64,000 nucleotides of DNA from Tubulanus polymorphus. Its lineage: Eukaryota > Nemertea > Palaeonemertea > Tubulaniformes > Tubulanidae. Both the position numbers and the translations under genes were made by a program. Shown here in pieces: positions 36,057-48,786 of the stretch (the first letter of the stretch is position 1; each line of letters starts with the position of its first letter). Where the stretch lies: the NCBI RefSeq assembly GCF_964204645.1, contig NC_134031.1, forward strand, positions 17,853,307 through 17,917,306, written 5' to 3'. The notes beneath the pieces were generated by a model. That model did not search any database, was not told the origin of the DNA, and worked only from the letters and a program-made list of their open reading frames with translations.

Positions 36057-37684
36057 TCGTTCGAACTCAACACGACAAGTTTCAAAGAATTTATTTACTG
36101 GCTGCATAGTTATCGACGTTACAATTCATGCTGACTGATTGATACCTGATAGTGCTGGAGACGATTTTGAAATCTTAGTGTGTTGAATAATGGGCATGTT
36201 GTTATAGTGCGTCTTCACCGTGGCGTTAATGTATCTTTGTTACTGTATTTTTTACTTTGTTTGACAGGTGCCGCCATCTTTCAACAGAGATAAAAGTTAA
36301 TTCCTAATAGAATCGATACACCGCGATGCGGTGTACTAGTAAAGTCCATCACTGATTTATACACCGCAGTGTGGTGTAGACGCACTGAAAGGGTTACGAA
36401 GTACAATAATACAATTTATCGGATGGCTAGATGAATGTCTAGATAATTGTGAGGAAAATCCTAACAATGTGAGAATTTCTCCAGCTTCACTCAAATTTTC
36501 TAATACCTCAGCGTATTGTGATAATGGCAACTCCGTTGTATGTCTTTTTTGAAGATTAATAAAAACTACAATCAAACTCACTTAAGTCGTCCTTGTTGGG
36601 ACTACGTTATCTTGACATTTTATCGAGAAAAAAAAGACCTACACTTGTAAATTGATTAAATAATACATTGTACAAATTGGGACTCAAAAATACAGACGAC
36701 TTGAGTTATGTAATGTGATGCCTTATACAATAACTTAAGTTGTGTTTGACTCATGATGATTCAAAAATGCTACTATCTGCCAAAAATAAGCAATTAACGG
36801 ATAATAATTTTTATTATTCTCAACTTGTAATTATTATATGCATGTATTGTAATGTAATTTTTGTTTATACGCGAAATGTGGATAAATATTTATATTCTTT
36901 GTATCGTAAACATCGCATCTATTTATTGTTTACTGGTTCTTGAAGGTTTGGAATTCGATCAGTTTGCTGTGTACATGTATCAGGATCTGAGAATCGCTGG
37001 GTTTATGGCAGTTGACGACTAGCATCTGGATCGCTTCACTGTTCCTCCTCGGGAAATCGGTGGATTCCAAACTCTGGAATTGCTGAATCGTGTACCTCGG
37101 AAATCTGTAGATAGTATGGCTATAATACCATTGGATACTAAGTCTGTCTGTTCCCACATATGGTTTGTAACAAACTACTGCGTTAGAAGAATATTGAGTT
37201 ATATTATTTAATTGTATGAAAACCTAATCTAATTCAATTTCAAAAATCTACAGTAGCGAGTTTGGGTAAAAACCATAGAAGCAAAAATTCCTAAAGACTA
37301 GATTTTATGAATTTCTGATTGAAGCGATAACAATGAAAACCTTTTTTCTAATGAGGAATTACAGTTTATTAACACGAAACTTTAAGGTGACTTTTAGGTT
37401 TCGAAATTTTTCTATTCAAAATAATTACATATCTTATTGTAATGAAGAATTTTCTATCTACATACATGTATATACGGTGGCTGGTAAGGGCTACGTGCAT
37501 TATCTTTAATACAAACTCGATTATAGAAAAAAGCAAAAACGAAACTTTACAAGCAAAAAACTTTGAACTGGCAGAAACCACGTGAAATAGAAGAAGAAAA
37601 TGAAGCTGTTTCATCCATGCAGCAAGTGTCACAGAAAACGGAAGAAAAAATCAGTCACGTTTTAGACTAACATCGCCTGCGTTG
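36057..37684. other. Convergent 3' flanks of KIF14 and the GRL101-like GPCR
   Basis: No coding exon is seen on either strand. Possible polyadenylation signals are AATAAA-type at about 36556 for KIF14 and the complement TTTATT near 37365 for the minus-strand receptor. Confidence 0.5.
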
Positions 37685-40600
37685 TTAGAATTTAGATATG
37701 TTTGTTCTTTGGTGCTGATCAACCGCGGCGGCTTTCTTCTTTCTTTTTCGACTGACTATCAGCGCCGAAAATGTGAACAAGATCGGATTTAAAGCCGAGT
37801 TTATCGGCAAAACGATTATAGCCATAAAAGCCGCTACATCGGGTAATACATAAACGCCGCTCATCGATACGAATTTCGTCAAAATGATCGGAACCCAACA
37901 AAAGAAATCGGTGCCTAAAATCAGCACGAGTTTCTTAACGAGAGTCATTTCGTTCGATTTCGACGCTGCGTCGCACGAATTCCCGACCGATTTCGACGAT
38001 TTTTTGTATATGCAGTAAATGATGGCGTACGACGTTCCTATGAACAGAAACGAAAGCAGATTGAAAATCAACAATAGCAGAGAGAATTCCATGGCTACCT
38101 CGGCGCCGTGGGTGATCGTGAACGGCAGGCAAACGCTGTTGCGACCGTAGTAATTGCGGAAATAGCCGATGTAATCATCGAAAACAGGCAGAACCGCCAG
38201 TAAAAACCAGAATATCCAACCGAAGATGACCGCGAGTATAGAGCCTTTGTAAGAGATATGGAGGTTTTTGTGAAATGGAAAAGCTATGCACAGAACTCGA
38301 TCCACGGTCAACAGCACCATGGTGTATACAGACATCTGACTGGACAGTAATGACACCGCCCCTGTTAGCTTACAAACCAAACTCGATCTCCATCCCACCG
38401 ACTCGTTTATGTAGTCCCCGCGTGTTAGGGTGTCTTTGACGGCGATGACCATCAGATAAACACCCATTAATATGTCAGAAATGGCCAGTATCAAAACTAG
38501 AAGATTAGTGATGCTAGTATTTCTTCTTTTGCTATCGTCTCTACACCTGCAGACGATAACGAGGGCGTTTCCGACTAGAGCGCTGATACCTAGAACCCAA
38601 ACGGCGACCTGTAAAAATCTCGAATCGAGAAGATTTTTACAGGACGAAAATCCGTCGCCTTGTTGAGTACACCAATCCGAATTATCGATCGCAAAGCAGC
38701 AGATATTGAAATAATCAGCGTAAAGCTCATCGAGAGAAACGTCCTTGAACGCCCCTTTACTGATTAAGAACTTGGGACCTGATTTCAGCCGCAGGTCAAG
38801 AATTTTTAAATTCGACAACCTTTCGAACGGACGTTTTGGTTGAATTTGCTGGAGACGTTTGTTGTCGCTGATATTGAGGTATATTAAACTAGTCAGGTCG
38901 TAGAACGCTCTATGCTGAATGTCAGATATCTGATTATCCGATAGATGAAGGTATCTTAATCGCCGTAGTCCTGCAAAGTAATGAGAACGCACGTATCGTA
39001 ACACATTTCTACTTAAATCCAAATCGAAAAGGTTAATCAACTCTACAAATGAACCCTCGGGAATATCGCTGATACTGTTGATACTTAGATCTAGCCTGCC
39101 TAATTTATCCATTTTACTAAACGTATTTATTTTTATTGTGGTGATGTTGTTCTTTTTAAGAATGAGACCTCGGGCGCGTCTGGTTACGTTGGTTAAGATA
39201 ATGTGGTCGGCTCCGGTGCAGTCGACAATGTGCCCTCGGCAAAAACACGGAGGCGTACAATGATCACAGTACTGTTCGTCATCGCCCGAACGACCGCAGT
39301 CGCGTACACCATCGCATACACGCTCTTGAGTGACACATACTCCCTCGTGAGGACACATGAACAGCCCTGGACACAGCGGCAGCGGTTCGCAGTCGAGCTC
39401 ATCCTCCCCGTCCATACAGTCCCACTTACCATCGCAGACGACATAATAAGGAATACAAAACGAGTTCGGACATTTGAACAAACCCGGACAAGTGAATTCT
39501 TTACAGTTTTTCAAATGGAACAGTTTCGGGCAGCCAGGGTCTCTTTTGTCATATATACATATTCGATCCCGTGGTATACAATTCGACCGGTCCGGCTGGC
39601 ATCTGACTTCGTTTGCATTCGGACAAAAAGTGGCGTTGTTCCACGTTTCGTCGTCTCCATAAATCGGGCAATCGAAAAGTCCGTCGCTGACTTTTTCGGA
39701 GGCGATGCACCGGCCCGATTGACATCGGAATCCGGGGCAATTCTCCGCGCAGGCGTTATCGCTTTCGTCGCTGCGATCGATACAATCGAAAACAGAATCG
39801 CAAACTCGATCTAACGCTATGCAATCACGATTTTTGCATTTCCATTCGTTTTTTGAGTCGCAATCGCGAAACGTACAGCTCTGGTCACCGTAGCCGCAAT
39901 ATCGATTCAATGAGGCGACGCGAACCTTGTTTTCGTCGATGAATGAATATTTTTTCCATTTTTCGCAGTCGATCTCGTCTGATCCGTCGCGACAATTGCG
40001 TTCACCGTCGCACACGTAAGAATCAGGAATGCACGTTCTATCCCTGCACGTAAACTGATTCATTCCGCATTTTGAACTCTTATACATCACGTCAGTGCGA
40101 CACAAGACGTGATAAGCTGGTAACGTCTTAGAAAGCCAGCGGAATCTCGTCGATTTTGTAGGATTATCGACATGTAACACCAGTCTATCTTCAAAGTTTC
40201 GTCGATGTGTAGGTATAGTCACCAAATCAAACCTAAAATTATCAGTGTATGATATCAATTTCCATTTGTCGCCTGGTGGTAGATAGAGCCATAAGTTCAT
40301 CAGTGAGGTTACGCTATCTGGCCATTTTCCTAGGAATGCTATTCTACCACCGATTGCTCTGCATTTTGATGACAATTGCGCGGAACTCAAATATGATCGA
40401 CTCGTAACAAGTCTCGCGCATGTTCCATTACGAGGTATGGTTTTATTGATATCGGTGCCTGGTGGAATACAATCAGTGTCCGGACGAACGAACGTCCATC
40501 CCGGTCTACAACCAGTGAAGTTACCCTCGAGACGTTTAAGCGGGCGCGGTTTTGAATAACTGTAAGAAGCGCTAGTTTTGCAGACGTAGCTGACATTCTT

Positions 40601-43600
40601 CATCCAGTCAGAGCACGGTACTTTGAACCAGTTCGTCCGCGAATACAGTCTCGAAACGGCCATTGCGACGCATCTAGCGCTGTAGGAACCATCGGGCTGG
40701 TCGACGGTCGAGTTGATAAAGTCTGGCTTATTTTCACCGAAGCTGACATGGTTCACCGATGGCTTGGCCTCGTACCATTCGTTAAAAACGTAAGGGCGAC
40801 CGTCCAACCATTGGAAATCATTGATCTATGTAAATGGAAATTTGATTAAATTGATAAAAGTATCAGCATAGTCTGGGCTAGAAATGTTGATAGCAACATT
40901 AGGGCTTATTTTCATTACACTAGTCCATCGCACACGACCTGGAAAACAGGGTAAATATACTAACACAGAAACAAGGAGACAATGTTTAATCTCAGAAACT
41001 ACAGCCGCGATCACACTAGATGATTATGCCGGGCCAAACTGGCACGGATCGGGCCGGCGTCATATTTGGCCCGTGCCTATATTCAAAGAGTGTGCACACT
41101 CATAAACCACTCACTCGATACTAAATAATGCTTTAATAAAGCAAAAGTGAGTCACTTATGGAACCAGATGTAATTCACGCGCAATAGTTTGACATGTGAT
41201 GAAATACGGCTCGGGCCAGGTCCGACTCCGACGTTTCGGGTCGGGGTAAACGAGCACCGGTCCATTTGGCACCCGTGTGAACAAAAATACTCGCATGATA
41301 GTGGCTTATGTTTCTCGTAAAAAGTTCAGTAAAGGGCAACGCTCGGAAACATGATTCTGTTTCCTGTTTCCGTGTGTCCCTGCGTCGATCTTGGACACTG
41401 GGTTTAATTCTGCAAGGTTTCTTTTATCTCCATCGTGTAAGATTTCTAATTTTTGAAATTCTTATTCATGTTGTTACCTGATATTTATCGTGTAATCCTA
41501 TAAACACGATAGGACTTCGTTTAGTGAAACCGTATTCAGGTCTACCGAACGTTTTCCACATTTCTGGCCACCAAAACGAGCGCCACATTTTCATCAAATA
41601 ATGCATCTCATTACCGTCCATAATGCTGACTAACGTCGCTTCTGCGTCCTGGCATTTCTGAGCCGCTACATCCCAAGTCATTGACTGATGGAACGTGTTC
41701 ATGGCCGACTAAAAAATAATTTCACGAATCCGATTGTTAAGCTAAAATGTTAGCCAATGACTCATCGAAATCAGTTTATACCAACGAATGCAATGATGTA
41801 CTTGTAGATCATCTGCAAGTTTAGCAGACGTACATGTTGAAATAATAATGGGATGGCATGAGCCCCAGGATTTTTATTTTTTGGGAATTTGTTTCTAGGA
41901 ATAGAGTCAAACCCCAGAACATTTTTGAAAATTTCGTGCAAGCAGGCGCGTTCTGGTGCAATCTGAGGCCGATAGGTAGACTGGTTACCGTTTACTTTGC
42001 ATGTATCGATTTTATTTTGCTAATTTAGCAAATGCAAACCATGAACCGACGTTCGTCGACGTTTGAAAATTCAAGAAATGGGGTTCGAACAAACTACCGA
42101 ACCCCCCTAGGGACGCCCTTCATGGGCACATTATTGTCAATTGAGTCAGCTCTCGGGTTATAGCTGGTCGTAAAAACTGATCCAGCTATCTTCCTATAGC
42201 ACTGTTGAATTTCCTGGCTTTTTATTGATCTGCTATATTCAATTTAGGAGCGAACTTACCACATATAGATAACACGAACTTCTCCAGTAGAAAAACCCCG
42301 ATGGACATACTGTCGAATTGGCGACTTGCGTCAATGGTTTTCTTTCGTTTGTGATTATTTTGTATTTGAATTGCAGACCGGTATTATTGGATTCGATTTG
42401 AAATCCGGCTCGAGTCGTTCGAATAACGAGTTCTTGTTGCTCTTGGTATCGTCGTACGTAATCGTTGTTTATGACCTTGGAAAGCGGAAACGATTCGCTA
42501 ATCCAGCACAGGTGATCGGTAAATACCGTTTGATTCCAATCGAAGTCCCATGAAACAGCTATTTCGTAAAAGTCCATCGTTGCGGGGACTTCCGAACACC
42601 GCGATAGCGGTCGGTATTCTATTCTATACCAGATAGCTGAAGATGCAAACCAACCGGGTCGGAAATACTGTATGCTTGTGTGTTCATGAATATCGTTCGG
42701 GAGTCCGCATTCAGATGATTGTAAATTGATTGTATGATTCGTCTGGACCAGATCGTCACACTTTTTGAGGTCGACAATTAATGCTGGGCGATCGTGGGAT
42801 TCTTTGCAATAAATGCGCCTTAATTCCAAAAGATACTGACTACCGTACAACAATTTATCCAACTCCTTGATTACGAGTCTATACGCACAACGGGGATTTT
42901 TACGTAGTATTTGCGTGAAATATATCTGTTCTATGTCACCGACATTTATGGTAGTATTTCCTGGTTCAAGGATGAGCAGAGATCTGTTACCAAAAGGTAA
43001 CAGAATCGTCTTCGTATTCGAGTACGTTGGTCTTATAACCCAACCTCTAAATGCCGATACGTTAACGCGGTCGATTAGTTCACTTGCGTTCGGTTTATTT
43101 TTCTCGTCCAGGTAGAACCAGATCATGTTTACACAATCTGACGTTACGGAAACATTCGGGGAGTTTCTCATCCCGATTTGGCCGAAAAACCGATAGAGAT
43201 AATCCGATTTGAAATAGCACGGCTCCAAGACGAATCCGTCGTTTTGGAAATTTCTATCCGCGTGTTCGTATGATAGTTTGAGAAGATTTCCCTCTTTACG
43301 GGGTGAATATTTCATCATTGTGTAAAATGGCGTGGATTCTATTGTCAGGTGATAAACCGATGAAAGCTGAAAGTGCGCATCACCGCTGATTTCTGAACAC
43401 ATATAAGATAAAGAGAATTGTCCGTATTTTGTTGAGTTGTCAGGCGTCAAGGTTAGCGTTATTAAATGGTAAAATCGATCGGATTTCGTTGTTATATTAG
43501 TGGTCGATACCGAAACAACTCGCCCGATCGGACACAATATCAAAAATGCGTAAGTGACGAAGCCAAACGGGAGTCGAGAATTCTCCAATGAATATGTATT

Positions 43601-44521
43601 TTTGACGTAGGTCTTTGATTCCGTCAAAGTCTGGAAATTGTAGTACATCGTTTTCGAGCTATTTCGCGCGCTTATTTCGAAGCTACAGTTAAAACCCGGT
43701 CGGGAAAAGCTCTCGTCCGTCGCGAAAAGCAACGTCATATCGACATCCCGAGCTGACTGCTTTAAATATCCGCTCAATCGGCCACAGAATTTACCGTGTT
43801 CTTTCTTGCCCGTGTATACGGTCAAAGAATCGGCGGCACAGCCTTCCGACTGTTCCAGATCAAAGTCAAGACAGTAAAATACGATATCGAAAGTCGTAAG
43901 TCGACTGCCAATTGTATATTTGGCGCTGATTAAAGTCGGATAGGTGTAATAAGCGTAAAACGGTGTATTTACGAAAACGAACGTTTCACGGATCATATAT
44001 TCCGATAATTCATAATCCCGCAAAGAAAACGAACATTTGTAACGATTAGCGAATAGAACAACCGTTCCTGGCGCTTCTTTGTCTCTCGGTAAACTCAAAC
44101 CGAACTCTTCGTCGTAGCCTTTTTCTAAGCAAAATCGTTTTCTCTTCCCGTCCAATTCGACTAATATTTTCGTGGGTCGAGTAACTCTAACGCGTCCGTT
44201 ATTAGTGGTTATATCGACGATTTCGAGTGTATAATTACAGTTTATACACCCGTCACTGCTCAGGTAAGTCAGTTCTAGGTTTGTTTCGCCGTAGCGCACG
44301 GTGTAAACGACATGTTTCTTGGAGTTATTACTCCAAGGTCGATCCAAGCGAAGAATTCCGTTCTCAGTGGGTTCAACGTGCACAAAGTTCACCGACGTCG
44401 AGTTCGCACTTAAAGTTCGTATCATCCTCACCATCGTCATCATTATCATTAAGATTTGCACGAATGACAAATACATATTTTTTTTAAAATTTATCCGTAT
44501 TACCAGAAAATATAAGTTCAT
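37685..44521 (-). CDS. GRL101-like GPCR with CUB, C-type lectin, LDLa and LRR ectodomain
   Basis: Three minus-strand exons, 44521-42260, 41708-41478 and 40825-37685, join in phase 0 into 1877 aa. The N-terminus has a hydrophobic leader, starting at M1 or more plausibly M16 (44476, MYLSFVQILMIMM). A CUB domain lies at about 205-285, with further CUB-like, N-glycosylated sequence to about 735. A C-type lectin domain at 739-913 is split by both introns; its loop has QPD (874-876) but the usual WND is NWF. A degenerate second lectin-like module follows at about 937-1073, then six LDLa repeats at 1084-1351 and LRRs at 1354-1542 (LDLSINSIS, LHLSDNQIS). The rhodopsin-like seven-helix region is about 1569-1857, with SDILMG in helix 2, DRV for DRY and NPILF for NPxxY. 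This order is that of snail GRL101 and relatives of relaxin-type LGRs. The ligand is unknown. It could have more 5' exons. Confidence 0.9.
41003..41282. mobile_element. Possible TIR element in the receptor's intron 2
   Basis: Left GCCGCGATCACACTAGATGA and right GGCACCCGTGTGAAC form a weak inverted repeat. The interior is unusually GC-rich (GGGCCAAACTGGCACGG, GGACCGGTGC on the complement) for this intron. End style recalls the 3995-4561 element. Boundaries are approximate. Confidence 0.35.
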
Positions 44522-46043
44522 CCATAGAAGAAAGCTCTTTTAGATATATTACTTCGCGATTTTTGACGATTTGTCTTGAGGACTTAACAAAGACTTGTTG
44601 AAAAACGAATCCCTTTATGGTAACAATGCCAGCGGTGAAAATGCCAAGTGGATATAAGCAGAGAACTTGATAATTCACTAACATTGGACATGATATTTCT
44701 AATTACATGATATTACTATTTCTATCTACACTAAATGATTTACAGGCATTGCTTATCCTTTATGATGATGGATATTGTGTCCGATTACAGTTAATAAATG
44801 AGACAATTTCGAATAATGTAAAATCTATAATCAAATTGATAGTGTTTGACGCGCTTGTCTGTTGTAATCAATCGAATCAAACGTTTTGTTGAAGTTCTTT
44901 TTTATTGTTACGAAAAATATCAATTTACTAGATTTTACATATATAGAAAGACCATCAGCTTGCTACCGTTAATTAGATTAAATCAAAACAATTTTAGTTC
45001 TGCTATAAATATATATGGTACCTATATTTTCCGATATACTGATACCAATCTATCATCAATTCTCTGCATGTCTCCTACTGTTATTTTTGCCTCTGGTATT
45101 TCTTACCTTCCGTTATTGTTATCGCGTAGTTCGAAAAAACCAAAAAACCAGCCCTCGATACAACCTGATCGTATTCGATTTAATTGATGATATGAAATAA
45201 ATTGTTATTGAATCATCGATATTCGGCAAAACAAAACACAAAAACCCGCGAAGATTGACACCTGTTTTATGCGTCGGACAGCAGCGAAACTTATGTGTCC
45301 AGAACAAAATACATCCGCTGATCTACTGAGACTTTACTGAAAACGAATTCATCTATAATAGATATTTGTTTAAGAGAACGATCTGTTAATTGAAAAATAT
45401 CAACAACGTTTTATGTGTGCATATATCGGAAGATAAAAGCTGCGAGCGTTATTTACTTTTAAATGCGATGTGAAAAAAGACGTACGTTTCATTTCGATGG
45501 TGCGCGGTCTGCGCGGTTCGTGTCCTCCGAGGCATGTAGCCAGAAATCGGTATCGCCTTCAGAATAATGACTTCTGAAAGAGGCCATTAAAACTAGATGG
45601 AAATCAAACATAAACTATAAGCTAAACATAATTTCGACAAACGCTGAATAGAAATTTACGAAGCGAAAAACTACGTAAATCGAAATTTGAAATTTACATT
45701 TATATTTGAAATTAATATTTGCATCCGTAGATGATGTTGAATTCATCGGGAATTGAGGTGCATCGAAACCTCGTTTATTCAGTTGGATTTTGAAATTCGG
45801 TCGCATTTATTTCGGAAGAGACCAACAAATATGACACAAACTCTGCTGGTGTGCGGACATCTAACTACGAACTTACTCGTGGAATATTGTTTGAATGAAC
45901 CGAAAACTTCCAATTATGTACTTTGATACAAACAATTCTCTAAATTCCGCCGATAACTCAACGATATCTGTACTACGATTACCGAACACCCTGCTTCGTT
46001 CTCGGCGGGTGTGGCCGATAGTAAGGGATTCTAAGGGGTGTAA

Positions 46044-46145
46044 CTAAAACTATGCACTACTAAAACGAAGACCGAAGACCTATGCACTTTGCGAGACTAA
46101 AACTATGCATGACTAAAACAAAGACCGAAGACCTATGATGCACTT
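46044..46145 (+). repeat. Short direct duplication
   Basis: Two consecutive copies of about 50 bp share ACTAAAACTATGCA, then GACCGAAGACCTATG. The second differs by ACAAAGACC for ACGAAGACC. Confidence 0.7.
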
Positions 46146-46979
46146 TTTTTCTGATTGCATCTGTTTCATTTTTCTCTGCTGCAACAATTGGAAACGGAGA
46201 CGCCTAGAAAAATTTGATAATTTCGTATCATCGGCTGTTACTATTTCATGATTTGAGATACAATTTAGAACTTTTGACAGAGCATTTTGGTAATATTGCA
46301 ACCGTAAAGATATCTGAAAGCGAGTTCATCAGTGCGCACGAGTGCAGGAGATCGAAACAACAAATTCGATAATTCATTATTGTATATGATAGTTCATAGT
46401 TTATTATTACACATCACACCAACAAGTCAACATTAGTTTGTACGTGAATCCCATATTGCTGTTGTGCCAATGTTAAATCATTCGCCATAATCATTATTCA
46501 TTACGTTTCCCATCAACGATTTTCTCAGAAAAAAAAACATGATCGAATAACTATACGCGGAAGCTACCACGTTTAAAAATAACACATTTTAAACGACACA
46601 TTCGAAAATAAAAGATGGCGAATGAACATATCACGGGATTTAACAAAAAGAAATCACTAAAAAATGATAATATCGCTCAAAAATTGTGGCAATATCGGAT
46701 TCAGAAGATCATACTGGATTTTTTTGAAAAATATATCAAGATTTTCCTATGACAATTTTCACAATTCGCACATACCCATCAAACAATTCAAATACCGGTT
46801 GGTTCCACTTGTACAAACTCTCATTACAAAAACTCTTCGAAACCTTCGATCGTTATCGTTATCTGATGACTGACTGTTCGAGAACTGATATTTGGTAGTG
46901 ACCCCGGTCTGATTATAAACGAATCCCCCACATACTCAGCTGATCTACCTGGGCACTTTGATCCAGAATCTACCATTCA

Positions 46980-47890
46980 TCCTGAGCTGGGCAAAACCCA
47001 GGATCCATATTCATACACTGGTTCCTGAGCTGGGCAGTGCCAGGATCTATATTCACACACTGGTTCCTGAGCTGGGCAGTGCCCAGGACCCATATTCACA
47101 CACTTAGATACTGCGCTGGGCAGTGCCCAGGACCCATATTCATACACTGGTTCCTGAGCTGGTCAGTGCCCAGGACCCATATTCACACACTTAGATCCTG
47201 AGCTGGGCAGTGCCCAGGACCCATATTCACACACTTAGATCCTGAGCTGGGCAGTGCCCAGGACCCATATTCACACACTGGTTCCTGAGCTGGGCAGTGC
47301 CCAGGACCCATATTCACATACTGGTTCCTGAGCTGGGCAGTGCCCAGGACCCATATTCATACACTGGTTCCTGAGCTGGTCAGTGCCCAGGACCCATATT
47401 CACACACTTAGATCCTGTGCTGGGCAGTGCCCAGGACCCATATTCGTACACTGGCTCCTGAGCTGGGCAGGACCCATATTCACACACTTAGATCTTGCGC
47501 TGGGCAGTGCCCAGGATCTATATTCATACACTGGTTCCTGAGCTGGGCAGGACCCATATTCACACACTTAGATCTTGCGCTGGTCAGTGCCCAGGATCCA
47601 TATTCATACACTGGCTCCTGAGCTGGGCAGTGCCCAGGATCTATATTCATACACTGGCTCCTGAGCTGGGCAGTGCCCAGGATCCATATTCATACACTGG
47701 TTCCTGAGCTGGGCAGTGCCCAGGATCCATATTCATACACTTAGATCCTGCGCTGGGCAGTGCCCAGGATCCATATTCATACACTGGTTCCTGAGCTGGG
47801 CAGTGCCCAGGATCCATATTCATACACTGGTTCCTGAGCTGGGCAGTGCCCAGGATCTATATTCATACACTGGTTCCTGAGCTGGGCAGC
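46980..47890 (+). repeat. Minisatellite, 43/44-bp units, about 21 copies
   Basis: The unit begins CTGAGCTGGGCAGTGCCCAG, continues GACCCATATTCACACAC, and ends either TGGTTC (43 bp) or TTAGATC (44 bp). I count 21 full units and a broken 22nd. Two units (near 47460 and 47545) lack the TGCCCAG segment. The 5' copies mostly have GACCC and CACACAC, while 3' copies have GATCC and CATACAC. Open frames through it are repeat artefacts. Confidence 0.95.
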
Positions 47891-48786
47891 ACCCTGTCAC
47901 ATTCACGAATTCTTACACTCCCGCATTGCGCATATGCCACATTTGAATGCAGCGACGCATTATATAGATATACGGATACAGATTTTAACTTTGGAGGTTG
48001 TTTTGTTAATTTGAATAGACTTGACGATCGAACAGACCGGGGTCACTACGAACAGAACATTCACGTCATCAAAAACTCTTAAACAAACTGACACACGTAA
48101 ATTCCTCAGTTTCATCAGTACCATTCCTCAGTTTCATCAGTAGAAAATCGAATTGAGGCCCCAATTCGACTCTACAGAAACTGGTTACATTCCAAACTTG
48201 TTTCCCTCCGCTCAAATAACGAGTCCAAAGAGAGAATTCACATCCATTTAACACGTTGACATTTCCGTTCGCTTTCACGCTCATCTCCGCCGCTCTTTCA
48301 GTGTCAACTCGACGACTCAACTCACTCGTAGTCATACTGCACAAAATCATCCAGCATCATTACAATCCTATTGCTCAACTCACGCAGGCCCTCGTGGGTT
48401 TGGAGTCCAGATTTGTAAATTAAGCTGGAAATATCTAATCATTCCGCGAATGAAAGATCATTCCTTCGCTGCACAAGGCTAGTCCGGGAATATAACTTTC
48501 ATATCGCCGCAAATTCTTCCTATCTTCCCGGTTTCTTACATCGCTGTTCGGAAAACTTCATTCTCGGCTTTTCGGCAAATTTCGGTCGGGTCGAAGATCC
48601 AATATGACATATATAAATTAGGTGTAGAAAATTTCGTAAGATTTCAACAAAAAAAATGTTTAATGTGTTGACTTGTTGGTGTGATCTTTGATCGGCTGTA
48701 ATTGAAGTTGAGAATTCGTATCATTTTGAAAACACTATCACCATTAAAGCACGAGAAAATTGAATTCTAAAAACTTACATAGCGAT

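Larger units (their letters stand above)
44522..48786. other. Intergenic region with a minisatellite
   Basis: No coding exon is supported. It includes the receptor 5' flank, a duplicated ~50-bp motif at 46044-46145 (ACTAAAACTATGCA...GAAGACCGAAGACCTATG), and the 46980-47890 minisatellite. Confidence 0.5.

Noticed and set aside
39203-39814. 203-aa open frame on the plus strand
   Set aside because: Antisense to the LDLa repeats of the receptor; its composition only mirrors the real frame.
46980-47890. CRISPR-like periodicity
   Set aside because: The repeats are head-to-tail without unique spacers, in an animal genome; it is a minisatellite.
47427-48082. Overlapping frames of 64-78 aa
   Set aside because: They are translations of the minisatellite, without start context, homology or splice support.
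48069-48350. 93-aa minus-strand frame (MILCSMTTSELS...)
   Set aside because: No recognisable family, no splice partners, and AT-rich surroundings; not enough to call a gene.
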